Translations under genes and position numbers: made by a program
Assembly (NCBI GenBank): GCA_024195265.1
Contig: JAJLRJ010000014.1
Span: forward strand, 19,370,959 to 19,434,958
DNA from: Dendrophyllia cribrosa
Taxonomy: Eukaryota; Cnidaria; Anthozoa; Scleractinia; Dendrophylliidae
DNA length: 64,000 nucleotides
Direction of reading: 5' to 3'
Shown: in pieces, positions 27,245-40,200 of the stretch
Numbering within the stretch: position 1 is the first letter of the stretch
Layout of the letters: every line of letters begins with the position of its first letter
Notes under the pieces: generated by a model
What the model saw: the letters and a program-made list of their open reading frames with translations, nothing else
What the model was told of the DNA's origin: nothing
The model's database searches: none

Positions 27245-27252
27245 TTATATAC
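27245..27252 (-). promoter_or_regulatory. GTATATAA box before the polymerase gene
   Basis: Ends one base before the polymerase ATG on the minus strand. It supports 27243 as the start. Confidence 0.6.
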
Positions 27253-27264
27253 AGGGGTTTTATT

Positions 27265-27290
27265 TTCTTCAATTGGTGATCTCGTGCCGG
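27265..27290 (-). repeat. Extra copy of the subterminal repeat next to POLB
   Basis: TTCTTCAATTGGTGATCTCG followed by TGCCGG repeats the inner end of the right terminal repeat (27336-27361) about 70 bp further inside. The unit thus occurs three times at the right end and twice at the left. Confidence 0.75.
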
Positions 27291-27333
27291 GACTCTGTGC
27301 CATTGCCATGTGGGTTGGTATAAACAGGGGTGG

Positions 27334-27671
27334 GGTTTCTTCAATTGGTGATCTCGTGCCGGATCAGCATTCACAAGCAACTGTGGGGGTGATCTCGTGC
27401 CGGATCAGCATTCTCAAGCAGTATGTAGTAATAGACGTTGGGGCGTCTGGGATCACCCAAAATAAGCCACCAAACGCCCGAATTAACGCTTAAATCGATA
27501 TATTGATATTCACATCATAAGCCCACCCCTCCATCCCGAAGCCGACAAAGGAGGCTGAGAAATGGAGGGGTGGGCTTATGATGTGAATATCAATATATCG
27601 ATTTAAGCGTTAATTCGGGCGTTTGGTGGCTTATTTTGGGTGATCCCGGACCCCCAACGTCTATTACTACT
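27334..27671 (-). repeat. Right terminal inverted repeat with internal palindrome
   Basis: Inverted copy of 10366-10703. Hairpin arms 27425-27534 and 27562-27670 flank a 27-bp spacer (27535-27561). The spacer has the same orientation relative to the element end as on the left, so no flip-flop isomer is seen between the two ends. Confidence 0.95.
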
Positions 27672-27706
27672 AAGTGTATTATGTACAATTCGAAAATAGG
27701 GAATGG
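27672..27706. mobile_element. Host foldback element, right remnant, with target duplication
   Basis: AAGTG (27672-27676) duplicates 10361-10365. The following TATTATGTACAATTCGAAAA is the inverse of 10221-10246 on the far side of the provirus, so it is the displaced outer end of the split foldback. Confidence 0.8.
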
Positions 27707-28022
27707 AGCTCCGCGAGCAGGCCTTCGGCATGCGAGAGCTCTGCTAAAAGTTACCCACAATTCAGCTTTAACCTTGCGTTCTATTTCTAGAAACACGAAA
27801 AAAGCAAGTGACACACTCAAACACCAACCCCGCGATCTGGCCAGTACCTTACGCATGTACGTGGGGCTTGGCTCTCCCACAATGCCATGGGGGCAACCTC
27901 GTGCCCAGGGTCTTCTTTCGTTTCTTCTTCGGCCCTCTCTCTCTCTCTTGATCCTGATACAGAAACTTGACGAAACTTCGTCTTCGTACAGGCCGCCTGT
28001 ATTAGGCTCACAGTCTAATAAT
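27707..28022 (+). promoter_or_regulatory. 5' flank / presumed promoter and 5' UTR of the DED-kinase gene
   Basis: About 315 bp, comparatively GC-rich, with CpGs and a CTCTCTCTCTCTC tract at 27933-27948. It lies between the provirus/foldback remnant and the start codon. There is no clear TATA box. The provirus insertion therefore separates this gene from whatever lay further upstream. Confidence 0.4.
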
Positions 28023-28281
28023 ATGGCGACAATGAAAAGCTTTAAATCACTTTTGTTGACGGTTTCCGAAAATTTGACTTCATCAGACTTGGATAAGCTT
28101 AAATTTCTCTATAGCACCGATATTCCAGCTGGCCCGTTGCAAAAGGTTACACAAGGTTTTCAACTTTTTACCGTTCTTATGCAAAATAACTTGCTTTCAG
28201 AAGAAAACAGGGAGCCATTGTCTAAGAAACTGATCGATATAAGCAGAAACGACTTAAGCAATAAACTGTTGGAAATACAAG
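28023..28281 (+). CDS. Exon 1: death-effector domain
   Basis: 86 codons plus one base. LLLTVSENLTSSDLDKLKFL is the first two DED helices with the charged/hydrophobic patch. IDISRNDLSNKLLEIQ is the last helices with the RNDL (RxDL) signature. The ATG follows CTAATAAT and is the first in frame after the 5' flank. The donor is GGTAAG at 28282. If intron 1 were retained, the frame would run to TAA at 28347-28349, giving a DED-only protein of about 108 residues. Confidence 0.85.
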
Positions 28282-31200
28282 GTAAGAAAATGTGTATCAG
28301 TCATGACATGTATGTGATGGCAGCAATAAAGTATTTAGTTGAAATCTAAGAGCGCACAGTAATACAGAAGAGTGCGATAAGTGCTAAATCGTAGAATAGT
28401 GTAATCGTATATTTTAACTCCAATTCTTCCGATTTTTCTGATTCTTGTTTTCTCTGTTTCTGCGATTCTCCGATTGTACTATTCTCTGATCATTTTCCGA
28501 TTGTACTATGATTTTACTATTCTCCGATTATACTATTTTCCGATTGTCCGATTCATACTATTTTCCGATTCTCCGATTGTACTATTCTGATGTCCGATTT
28601 TACTCTTCTGCGATTTTACGTTTCTCAGATTCTGCGATTCTCTGATTGACGATTATCTGATTCTATTGTTTTCGTTTGAAATTTAAAGTTGATTTTTTTT
28701 TTAATTAAGCGCGTTGCTGTTGTGTATTTAATTAGCTCGTTCAAGTGTTCGAGCTTATCATCATTAAAATTAGTTATTTTAATTTGTATTGAAAAATCAA
28801 TGTATTTCTCGTTCTTTAAAACACGAACTGAAGAACGGGCCATGAAAGACACAGTATTCCTCGTTCTTTAAGCTTGCCCGGATAAATTACACACTTTTAG
28901 ACGAAGCGCAATAAAACTACTCCCATACTGAACCTTAGAATTGGAAGAATCGGAGACTTTTTCTTAGAAATCGTACTTAAGTAAAATCGAAGAATCAGAA
29001 TAATTGGAGACTTCTTAGAAATCGCACTTAAGTAAATCGGAGAATAGGAAACTTCAATCGCAGAATAGTAGAAAATCTGTTGTGCCAAATAGGGGAATAT
29101 TAACCCTAAATAATTATTGGTTCTACTATTCTACGATTTAGCAATAATCGCACTACTCTCCAATAATAAGATCTCTAAAAGTGCCAAGGCACTTACGTAG
29201 GCTCTAACTGCAAACTGACCCGTCCAGTATTAGAGAAATCTATTTGGGTGTAATTGATTCTAAGTTCTATGGGATACTCTAGAACACAGACATTTGTTTA
29301 ATCAGTCATTCCTATTTTATAAGTTTCACAATGTAAATTGTAAATTTCCTGACCAGGCTCTACTACCTCATTTACAAGGAGACATCACTTAATGTATCAA
29401 CAACAGCATTCAACTGTATTAGCTCACAGCTATTCCTTCTTCCCAAGAACAATCAGAGTCTGGAACTTCCTTCCTTAAGAAGTAGTATAATTTTGACTTT
29501 ATCCCAAAATATCTTTAAGGAGTCAGCCATGCCAGTAATAAGATCTCCCATCCCCCCCGGGCAACCCTTGGGCATTTGACTTTTTCAAAAAAAAAAACAT
29601 TGGTCAAATGCCCCACCAGTTAGAGCTTCACACAGCGTCAAATGCTCTAACTTCTGGGCGAGGAGGTATTTAATTTTAATAGACTAGAATATGTGTCTCA
29701 CAGAACCTTGCAAAGCTCAGGGGACGGTTCACCACAAAATTTTAGCGACGGGAGAGGAAGAGATGGAATTTCAGGTTCAAATGGAGAGGTTGAGTTGCAT
29801 GGCCACAATGACCTCAGAATTTGAAGTTGAGACATTCTCGTTCCGAGTCGCTTCCATTTAACTTGTACTCTATCTAAAATAAAATAAATGGGAACTTGGA
29901 CTGGGACTGGGTACCAAAAGACCCTCGGGCCCTTCATCACCCCCCCCCCCCCCCCCCCCTACTTCACCTCTCCATTAATTTTTGCTGACTCTTTGATATT
30001 TGATGATTTAAAAAGCGAATAATCTTCAAATACTGCATTAAAAGTTATTGTCCATAGCTTGTACACTTCAGGAATTGAGATAAGGTAAAAATGTGCAGCT
30101 TATCTGCTGGTTTTTACGTTAATATGCAAACTGTAATGTTACTGTAACTGTAATTACTTTCACAGGAACTCCAGGACCAGCGGAGGAAAGAAGTCAGCAA
30201 TTTTCAACTTTAAATGATTTGATGCCAGCCTTACCAGCTGTAGAACCACCGACTCCTATGACAACAGTCATTCCACCTGAACAGCAAGTACTACCAGCTG
30301 CCACAAATGGTAGTTATTCTTCTACAAGCTCTACACGTGTACCTTTGCCGGCGAAACCTGCTGATACCTTCTCAAGGTTTGCACATTCTTGGAAGATTTG
30401 TAAATATTTAACACAAAGCAGTTGTCAAGGGCTGTAAAAAACATTTCTTGATAGTGTTATTACAGAAAATATCCATACTCTCCACAACAAGGAATTAAGG
30501 GTCACATTTTGTGTTTTAAAGGGAATTCATTGTATTTTGGACCTCTTGTAAAAGACCACCTCCCCTAAGAAACTGCCTTCCTGGTATTTTGGGTGGTCAC
30601 TTAGAAGAGGTGTGCCTGTGTTTTATTTTAGACAACCACCCCCTCGGCAGGCTACTGCAAGCACAAGTTCCACAGGATTGGACATTAGTGATCATGGTCC
30701 TGAAAGAGTTATCACAACAAGTGTCCAAGTAGATTCATCACTGAGACAAAATCTTAGTTCAGATGGGAGATTCCTGGATCCTACAAAGTATGACCCAATA
30801 AAAAAGTTAGGGTTTGGAGGATTTGCTGAGGTACTTTTATTTGTGATGAGGACATACTATTGCTTAGGCATGAAATCTGACATTTACTTGTAAGTTCAAG
30901 AATATTTAATTATGACATCACCCTATCTACATCCCTCTTTTCATCATTACTATAAATAATTATTGTGATTTATATTTCCTCAAATGAACTCCCCCCCCCC
31001 CCCCCTTTTTATTTGTTGGGAAATAAGGTGTTTTTACTACATTCTCAATTAAGTAACAATGTGTGTAAGAAGAAGGCAATGCTCTATTGTTCCGCAGCAT
31101 TTCGCTTTCCCCACATAAGATCGTTTAGGTTTTTTTACTGAGAATGCATCAACCTATGGATATGTTTTTTAAATAAAATTTACTGGAACCTTATTTTAAA

Positions 31201-34200
31201 GTGATGTTTCTTTTGTGCTACAAGATTTCATCCAATTGGAAACTCCAAAACAATGGCTAAGAAAGGCTTCTAATTTTACATGTTTCCCACATAGAATTTT
31301 GGTTGCATTAAAACTCAGAATAGTTTTCACTAAAAGGGAATCAATAAGTAAACTAGAGAGAAATAAAATGCACTACCCGGTTAAGTTATGGTAGATTTTC
31401 ACGTTTTAGCCAATGAGGTGGACGGTTTCAACAATATCACAATTAACACCTTTCTGCATTCCCTGCCGTTAGGTTGCCCACTTCTTACTAGGACCATTAC
31501 TTAACTTAGATGATTGTGTAATTTTACAGGTTTTTCTTGTAATTGAAAAGTCAACAAAGAAGAAAATGGCTTGCAAAATGTGCAATCTTGGAATGAATCA
31601 TGATGAGATTCAAAAGGTACACGATTCAGTCACATAACTGTTAGACAAGTATCAATCGTATCATGTGTCTTCAGGACTGTATTGATAGATTGACCAAATC
31701 AATCACACCTGTGTCAAACAAGGACAGGTTTCATTGAAAACTTAATTTTAAATGCCGGGGGAGTGATTTTCAGAATGTACTCTCCAAGATTAGATTTTAC
31801 TAGTTAGCCAAAAAACAAAATTCTTCTTCAGCTCCAACCAAACAAAACTCGCTAAGAGGAAACAAAAATAATACACGGTAGAAAGTAACGCATTAATAGC
31901 GGAGCTCTCCGCTCGCGGACCTTTTTTGCGGCGGCTACAGTAAACACTTTTGCTGCATTTAGCAGAGAAAACGGTTTGCAAAATAGTTTTTCCCTGCATT
32001 TTTTCGCAGTTTTCTACTCAAGACAGGTTTCACATTTCTCAAACGGTAGTCAAGACTGCATTTGAGGCTGCGTAACTCTGCAAGTCAAGCGCTTTTGGAG
32101 GAAAAAAGAGCTAAGTGCTCATTTTTAAACCTTCATACATTTTTATCAATGCAGGGTGATATTTCTTCTTCGAAGTCAGAACCCAAGAAGCAGAGTTTTA
32201 AATAATTTTCAGCAGCTGAGGGACTAAACGATAATAATGGGAATATATGTTGATGTCAATTTGTGATTGACTTTTTCTTTGTGTTCTTGTTAGTTTTGGA
32301 GAAATGTTTGTAAAACGTACTCAAATTCAGTTGGATTGACATCTTGAATTTCGCCATGTGCTCAGCCAGACAGCTCCTTGATGCGCTAATGGTACGCTTT
32401 TTGCTTTAAACATAAACTAACGGATATTTAAATAAAATTTTTCTAAAGAAGCTTTTGTTGTTCATTTTTATGTGTTTGTTCATTCATTACATAGGTTGAA
32501 AAGCGATTTAATTTATGTAAAGAAAAGAAGACTTGGATTTTATAGTTCTAACTTCACTCACTTCGCCTTGCGCAAAGATATTTTTGCAATTTTGATTTCC
32601 AAATCAGTTTCTCGGGCAATTTTCGACACGCAACTTGTGTATTTTATTTGGAAATTAGTCATACTAGTTTTTCTAGACCGAGAAAAAGTTGTTTTTGTGA
32701 GCTTTTGTGTAGTCTAAATGTACTGTGCAGATGGTCGCGTAATACTGTTTTTGAGAATTGCTTAATTTGAAAAATAGCCCGGTCGTCAATCTTATAATTC
32801 TAATTTTTCTTGTGCTTATTTACCACCTTTCACCTAAGTTAAGCTTATCATCATCGTTTCTGTTCAGAGAGCTCCGCTATTAGGCTAAGCCTATCTAGAT
32901 ATATATTATGTCTATCCACATAACACTCATGCTTGCCCAACAGGATTTGCACTCACATTGGTGAGTGGGTGAGTGCTAAATTCCAACGCTGCAAGGACAT
33001 TGTAATAACCATGTAACAAAAGTGATCAGGACAATGTGACTTAATTACCGGTAATAAATCACAACAATGACTGTTATCAACTAAACAACTTTTTCAAATA
33101 TCACTCCATTAACCATGCATCTGTGTCAACATGACTAAATCAATAAAAGGGATTATTTTGATTTTTACAGGTTTTTGTAATGCAAATCTCAGCATGTCCC
33201 AATTACATTCTTCAGTCTAACAAGATTTAAAGTTACTAGTTCTTAGCAAGGCTTACAAAAAAAAATGTTAACAAAACACACAACTGTAATAACTTAGTTA
33301 CAAACAAGTTACATGAAAAATAATAACAAAGTATGAAAACTATTATCTACACATTACAAGTCCAAGATTACAATTTACAAATTATAAACATATAGGAACA
33401 AAAGTTACAATGTTTTTATTACTTGGATAACAGAAAGCTCTCCTTCTATCCTGAAAAAATATTCTTGGTATTTCAAGGTGGTAAACCACACAAGGACAGA
33501 TCATTTATTTTAATGATCTGTCCTTGTGTGGTTTAATAATCACCTTTGCCTGATTTTCCGATTGTTAAAAGTAGAGTTGGCGGTAATTTGTTTGGACTTT
33601 TGTTTTGATCAACTGCTGTCATTAACTGGTCTGGTAATTCTACCCTGTAATCATACATGCAGTTGGCTAAAATGTTCAAAGTATTCACTCAACTATGTCC
33701 ATACAATTAGCTGCATTGCCTTTGCCATTTCCTTCATAACTCCAAGATTAGCAAAGCGAAGCATTTCGATCTCCAATTCTGCATATAGGTATCTTGAGAT
33801 TTTAATTCATGATCACAAGTCGCTGATGAATTGGCCCTTTGTTAGCAAATTTATCCATTCATTTTAAGCTTCCAAAACAAAATACCCAAAAGAAACATAG
33901 CACTCCATAAGACAAGGAAGTCAAAGTCAGTTTCTTTACTCCTCCCATATAAAGTATGATTGATGGAAATCTATCACCAACTGCTCAGAGTAGTTTTGAT
34001 TTAAAGAGTCGTCTATCAATGAAATCGATGGTAATGTGCAAAATTGTTAGTCAGTTTAAACTTATCATAATATTGTTTGGCCTTGTATAACACAAAACTG
34101 TCTGATTTCAAAAACATCTGATTTCTTCAAAACAATACATCATTAAGGATACCATGCTATTATTTCAAAATACCTTCAAAATACGGCATGCGTGCCTTTG

Positions 34201-37200
34201 TTTCTTTAGAGATAATTAAGAGGTTTAAGGATATTGTATCTGACCTCAAGGCAAATCTACTAAACCTACAACAATATAATTCTGTATTTTTTCCCTTAGA
34301 ATGTCAAGGCTGTTAAAACTGAAGTTACAGCCCTATCTTCTGTAAAGCACAAATACATTGTGGAGTTCTTTGATGTAAAGGAAGATCACAATACTCTGCT
34401 TCTGTTTCTGGAATACATGGAAGGGGTAGGACTTTTGAAGTTTACCAATAATATTTATCATCATTGAAGATCAAATGAATTTGTATCTATAGCAGGGTTT
34501 GAGCTAAAATACCCCTTGGCTAAATTTTTGGGGGACATTTTTTATTTTCAGGGGGACAGACAATTTTTTTTTTAATTTTTTTTTTTTAATTTTTTTACGT
34601 TCGTGCATAGAGACAGGCAAGGCAACAAAAACATTTTATTATTAAAACATTTAAACTGTAACTCGTAAAAACATTTTAATAGAAACAGCAAAGTTCTGCA
34701 GTAACTGGTGTCAAGACTTTTTTTTTCTTCAGTAGAGCATGATTAAAACATGACCTTAGAATGACCAAGAATGAACTTCGAAAGCATGATAAAATTCTTT
34801 CCACATTGTATATTTCAGCTTGTGATTTTTGTTCTGAACTGTAGCTCTTCTTGTGTGCTTTCGTTTGAGGTTTTTTTTCCCAAATTTTGAACAGGACAAA
34901 TTGTCCCTATGGCCGTTTTTTAAAGGGACAGTTTAAATTGTGGTGCAGCATTAGCGCAATGGCGCGGCCTGGCTCAAACCCTGTCTATAGGATGCTCAAT
35001 TATTATGGGCATTATATATTACCTGTATACAGTGTATACTGTATACTGACTTTAAACATAGCCTTCCAGAGACAGCCACAGAAGACTACAGTGGAACCCC
35101 CGATATAATGAAGTGCCAAGGGACTGGGAAAATGTGTTCATTATAACAAGGTTTATAATATCAGGGTTCTGTTCCATACTTTTTACTACAACTGGGCTGA
35201 AGAATATATTCATTATACCGTTAAAAAGGTGGAGGGGAGTAAAGTGTAAAAGGGATGGGGGATGAAACTGGTTAAGACTTGCCACAAGTTGTACTTCGCT
35301 TTTTTAATCGAGTTCAACTAACATAAGCAATAAATTTGCACAAGGAATTTAAGTTGCAAAAGACGGCTTGTTTCACTTGCAACAATTTGAATCAGATGCA
35401 TAATTTTTGGCACAAAAAAATGATTGAAACCTCACAAATTATATCGAAATTGGGCTATTTACAAGTGTAGCCATTGTTTCAGAGGTTGAAACAATAGCTA
35501 CACTTGTAAATTACATTTACTGTAAACGTTTTATTGAATTGACCCGTGGTTTTAGTTTACTGTTTAGTCATGTGACTCAAATAAGAGAATGATGTGAATT
35601 TAATTTTGGTTCAAATAAAGCTTTGTTATATTTTTTTTGTAAGTAAGTATAATTGAATACTGCAAATAGTTTACCTGCATAAATTTTATAGGATAGGCTA
35701 CTTTTCCAATATTCACAAATTCTAATCATAAACTTAAGAAAACAGTAAAGTAAAAGTGACCTTGAGGAGGCTGTGACTGTTGTATGTATATACACCCAAT
35801 TGAAGAAATGTTGACCCATGCCGAAAAGCATAAACCATGAACGATGAGACCAAAATGGGATTCTGGGTAGGCAGCATTGGCAAGCTTAGTAATATATCAA
35901 CTGAAGATGTTTTTTTTGTTTGAGACATTTTGGAGCATGATTAATTTCCATCTTCCCAGTAAACCTTTGGGTCGCATCGTTCATGGTTTATGCTTTTCAC
36001 CTGACAACATTTCTTCAATTCGGTGTATACTATAGTTTGTTGCATCAGGTCCGACTTTATCAATCACGTTTATTAAAATAAATCACGATATCGTGGTATC
36101 TAGGGCACTATAGATGACTTGCTTAGAGACAAAGGACGTATGCAAGAGTCTTTGGTGAGACAGTTCACTTGGCAACTCCTCACTGCCATCAAATTTCTTC
36201 ATGAACGTGGAATTATACACAAGGATGTAAAAGGTGAGATTTGGCTAGCTATATGTACCACCTGTTTTACTCTCTCTCTGTGCAGCTTCACAAGGGGGGC
36301 GGGGGAGGAGCTTTTTTTGCCAGTAGTTAGATGTTAAGAACAGTACATCAGTACAGTCAACTGGCTCAAAGGTCACAGGTACACCAAAATGACCAGCACC
36401 AACTATCTATCTTAGAGAGGTGTCAATTTTACAAAGAATTTTTAAGAATCTGTTAGGCTAAGATTTCCATTTAGACCCCCGTTAGCCTAATATTAAATAT
36501 TAATTCAAATTTTGAAACAGGTTCTTATTTTATATAATTCATTTAAAACTTAGAATTCGAAAATCAGATAAAACAAGTAGGGTTTGTATTTGTTTAGATT
36601 GCAGTCATTTATACTTGATTATATGCATATTTTATATAAACAATAGACAGTACCAATATTCTTCCAGCAACAAAAACATTTTTTCCTTAAAGGGACACTG
36701 TCATCTATTTTTAGTATCACTTTGCAAAGCCGAAAACATATTTGTTTCAATGGAAACCTTGAAATAATGGTCGAGTTTTGTTAACAAATACTCTACCAGT
36801 GCACAGAAACTAGCATTCGTTATCTTTGGCTGTGGATGGCCAGGATGGAAATGAATTGCAACTTGAAAAAATTGGCCAATGTTTTCAAGTTCCTCCCCAG
36901 AGTCAAAGAAAAATCGCAGAAAACGTATTATAGTTTGTTCTTCCTTGAAGAAATCACTTGATATTATCTTCTTGGTGTTCTAAAAGCAATTTTATGTTTG
37001 AGGTGAAGGTGCTTTGTCATATATTTAGTGTATTTTGACCAAAACACAGCAAAATCTGCGTGACAATGCCCCTTTAATAAAATAAGAACTTGTTGACGAA
37101 CCTAAATAGCCTAATTTCCCACTAAACACCAATTATATAAGAACCTTTTGAGGCTAACTTGGAAAAATACAGGTTCTTAGTAATGTCAGTAATGTTACAA

Positions 37201-40200
37201 TGATGATTGATAGACAAGTACCGAAAAAAAACCCATTTACAACAATAAAGTAACAGAGAAAGGAAAACAGCCACGGATTAGGAGCTTGCCTTGACAACAT
37301 CAGGCAGCAAAACATTCCATGCAGGAATGATTGTTACATAAAACTAGTACTTACAGGCATTAAGCAATGCTCCACATAAGAACTATTAGTAAACTTCATT
37401 GTCCTGTGGCATTGGCTCTTTCCCACATAGAATATCTTTGGTTTCAAGAATAGAGGAGGGGCTGATGGTTCATAATTATATTTCAGTATAAAAAGAAAGA
37501 CAATCCATTTGCGTCAATTAAATTTTAGGAAATGTTTGTGCTTAACCAATCAGAATAGCAGAAGACAATAGCTAATAATTTTACTTCTTTGATGAAGTTC
37601 CCCAAATACAATATCTTTTAAAACTTGCATGTTGTGCGTTTGGGTCTCAAATTACTTGAAACCTTAAAAAAAATGCACCTTGAACCTTAACTATTTAGCA
37701 GTTTTTGAGTCTAGGCCAATGAGGTCACTGCATTGCCGTTCAGGACTATCCTTCTTATGCGGATCATTACTTAACTGTGGTTGACTGTTGTCTCATTTTA
37801 AAGTCATGACTGCCTCTAGCGTGCACGCTGTGGTAAGCTCGCGGGGAAAGATGTGTAACCAACCCATGATGTATTTTATAAAACAGACCGAGATCACATA
37901 TGCTGCGCCACGCATGTAGTGAAGGCCAGTTCAGGTTACTTAGCATAGATGTTACACTGCTATAACGACTGTAGTCGTTATAGTCAAAACGAGCTGCCCA
38001 CCATTGGATGGACTCAATGCAGTCAATGCCTTTCCTGTTAAATTTAGTATGGGAAATCTACTTATAGATCCTGTTTTTCAACCCATTCAATATTCATTTT
38101 TTTTAGATATTTGAAATTGTGTTACCGTACGTTTTGAAAAAGGGTTTTTCTTTTGGCACATGCCTGGTATTTAAGGGGTTAAATTGACTGCATTGTCATC
38201 TCCCCATCACTTTCAAATGCCATTGGACTACATCCCTACCCCTGGGGAGTAGCGTGTAGGCTTGTAGCTACCCCCCACTTGATAAGTTGCTAGTCCATCA
38301 CAGGACAAATTACAGCATTTTGATATATAGATGTCCCTCTCCAGTTAAATCATTTACACCGCTGGGCAAAGAAAGTAAAACAAAGTATTGTACTTCCTGT
38401 TAAGAATTTAAAGTTAAGTATTGGCTTATCAGTCATTGCCTTTTTTAGATCTTCTCTCAATCGAAACAGTCTTTTTTTTATTTTTTATCATTTTTTTAAT
38501 AGTTTAAAACAAAAATCATAAACCGAGTCTGAGTACAAGTACTTATTGGTTGTTTGTGTGTGTACCGGAGGACAGATGACATAAAACAAAAGGAAGAAAG
38601 AACGACAATAATACAAATGCAAAACAAGACCAAAAATACAATGCCTCATAAACAATAGAAGACAATGAGTACCGGTACACGCAGAAAGGCCCTACTTATT
38701 GAATATTAGAAACGTTGGTCAAGTTCTTTTTTTGCAAGTTGTTGCAAAGAACAAAACTAATGTTTCCCAATACGGACCGAACAAGCCAGTTCAATAAAGT
38801 TTTTATTATAATCTTTTTTGAAAAATTTTGTTGACGTATTATGCTTCCATTCTCGGCAAATGCATGCGCCAAAGTAAAACATATACTTGCATTTTTTAGG
38901 TCACTTGTGAAAAGTTTAACTAAAATTGTCCACTATCAATAAAGAAAAATGTTTCTACTAAATAGAAAACAGTTTCCTTTTGTGCATTGTTTCATAAAAG
39001 GAATTCGTTGAAATGAGTTTGTGAGCGGTCCATCTCAGCGGTCCGTGTTGCAAAATTGGGACCACTTAGGAAACCAATCAGAATGCTCCTTTTCATCATG
39101 GACTAGCGATTATAATGTGTTCCGCACTTACTGTACATTATTTTTATTCGTCCTTTCAGGTGTGAACATTTTGTTGGATGGTCCTCAAAAAAACATAAAA
39201 GTTGCTGACTTTGGAATCAGTAAAATAATGAATGTAAGTTCTTGTACTTCCCGCCAAAATAGCAAAATTTCGCTTGGCTCATTTCCACCTTAAATCGACA
39301 AATGCCACCATTTATACAACTAAGTTGGATAAAAAGATTCTATAGAGCCAAACAAAAGCAGTAGTTTGGAGATAAAAGGCAGGATTGCAAGGATTGAAGT
39401 GGATTACAGTTCATGAAATTTGATTTATTGACAGGCGGTCAAGAAATCAAACTTGCCATTTTAAAATATTCTTGTAAAATTTTGACTTTTCAACTTTTTT
39501 TTCTTTTTTGACTTTAGTATCCGCTTAATACAGTCGACTTTTAGGTGTCCGCTTCTGCTTAATAGAGGTGTCCGTTTAATACAGCTATTCATTGCAGTAA
39601 ACATGGGAGCAAAATTATTTTGCTGGGACCAAGTGAAGTGTCCGTAATAGAGGGGTGTGCGTAAGGAGAGGTTTGACTGTATTACATATGTAACTTAAAT
39701 ATTGTACATATTACTGACCGAGGTTTCATTGCCTATATCTTCAAATGGCCAAATGTGTCGCAAAACCTTCCACATTTTTTTGGCTGGTCGCTTTTGAGAG
39801 AAGTACTTTGTGGAATGTCAAATAATCATATTTTGACTTTTATAGGATCTGAAAACTTCCACTGGGGGCTTGAAGACTAACAATATTATGTGCACCATCT
39901 ACTGGACAAGCCCCGAGCTACTCTCTAAGAAGCCATATCATAGAAACACGGATATATGGTAAATCTATGGTAACAGCACTGAACCTTAGGCACGCATAGC
40001 ATGCGTGACATTTTATTTTTGAAAGGAAGAGGTGTGAAATTCTTTTACAGTGAATGCCAATACAACCAAGTATAGCATATCAATTTCCAATTGGCGTAAA
40101 TTTGTTTATGCAACCATGCGCGGTCTGTGCGTACTACGAATCGAGCCACATACAATTACCCAGGCTGTGGGTGTGGAGACCAGACTATATGACGTCCCGG

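Larger units (their letters stand above)
10366..27671. mobile_element. Polinton/Maverick (adintovirus-like) provirus, complete, 17.3 kb
   Basis: The element has 338-bp terminal inverted repeats starting 5'-AGTAGTAATAG, a 5-bp target duplication (AAGTG) and about 18 closely packed genes on both strands. Diagnostic genes are a protein-primed family B DNA polymerase, a retroviral-type DDE integrase, an FtsK/HerA-type packaging ATPase, a double-jelly-roll major capsid protein and a penton-type minor capsid protein. Unlike the host DNA around it, it has almost no introns or spacers and looks richer in GC. I count three differences between the two terminal repeats, so either insertion is recent or the ends are kept alike. 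Several virion genes are broken (see their entries), so this copy alone should not make particles. Confidence 0.95.

Noticed and set aside
27636..28022. N-terminal extension of the DED exon upstream of 28023
   Set aside because: The frame is open into provirus terminal-repeat sequence, so the upstream part is accidental. The ATG at 28023 starts right before the DED.
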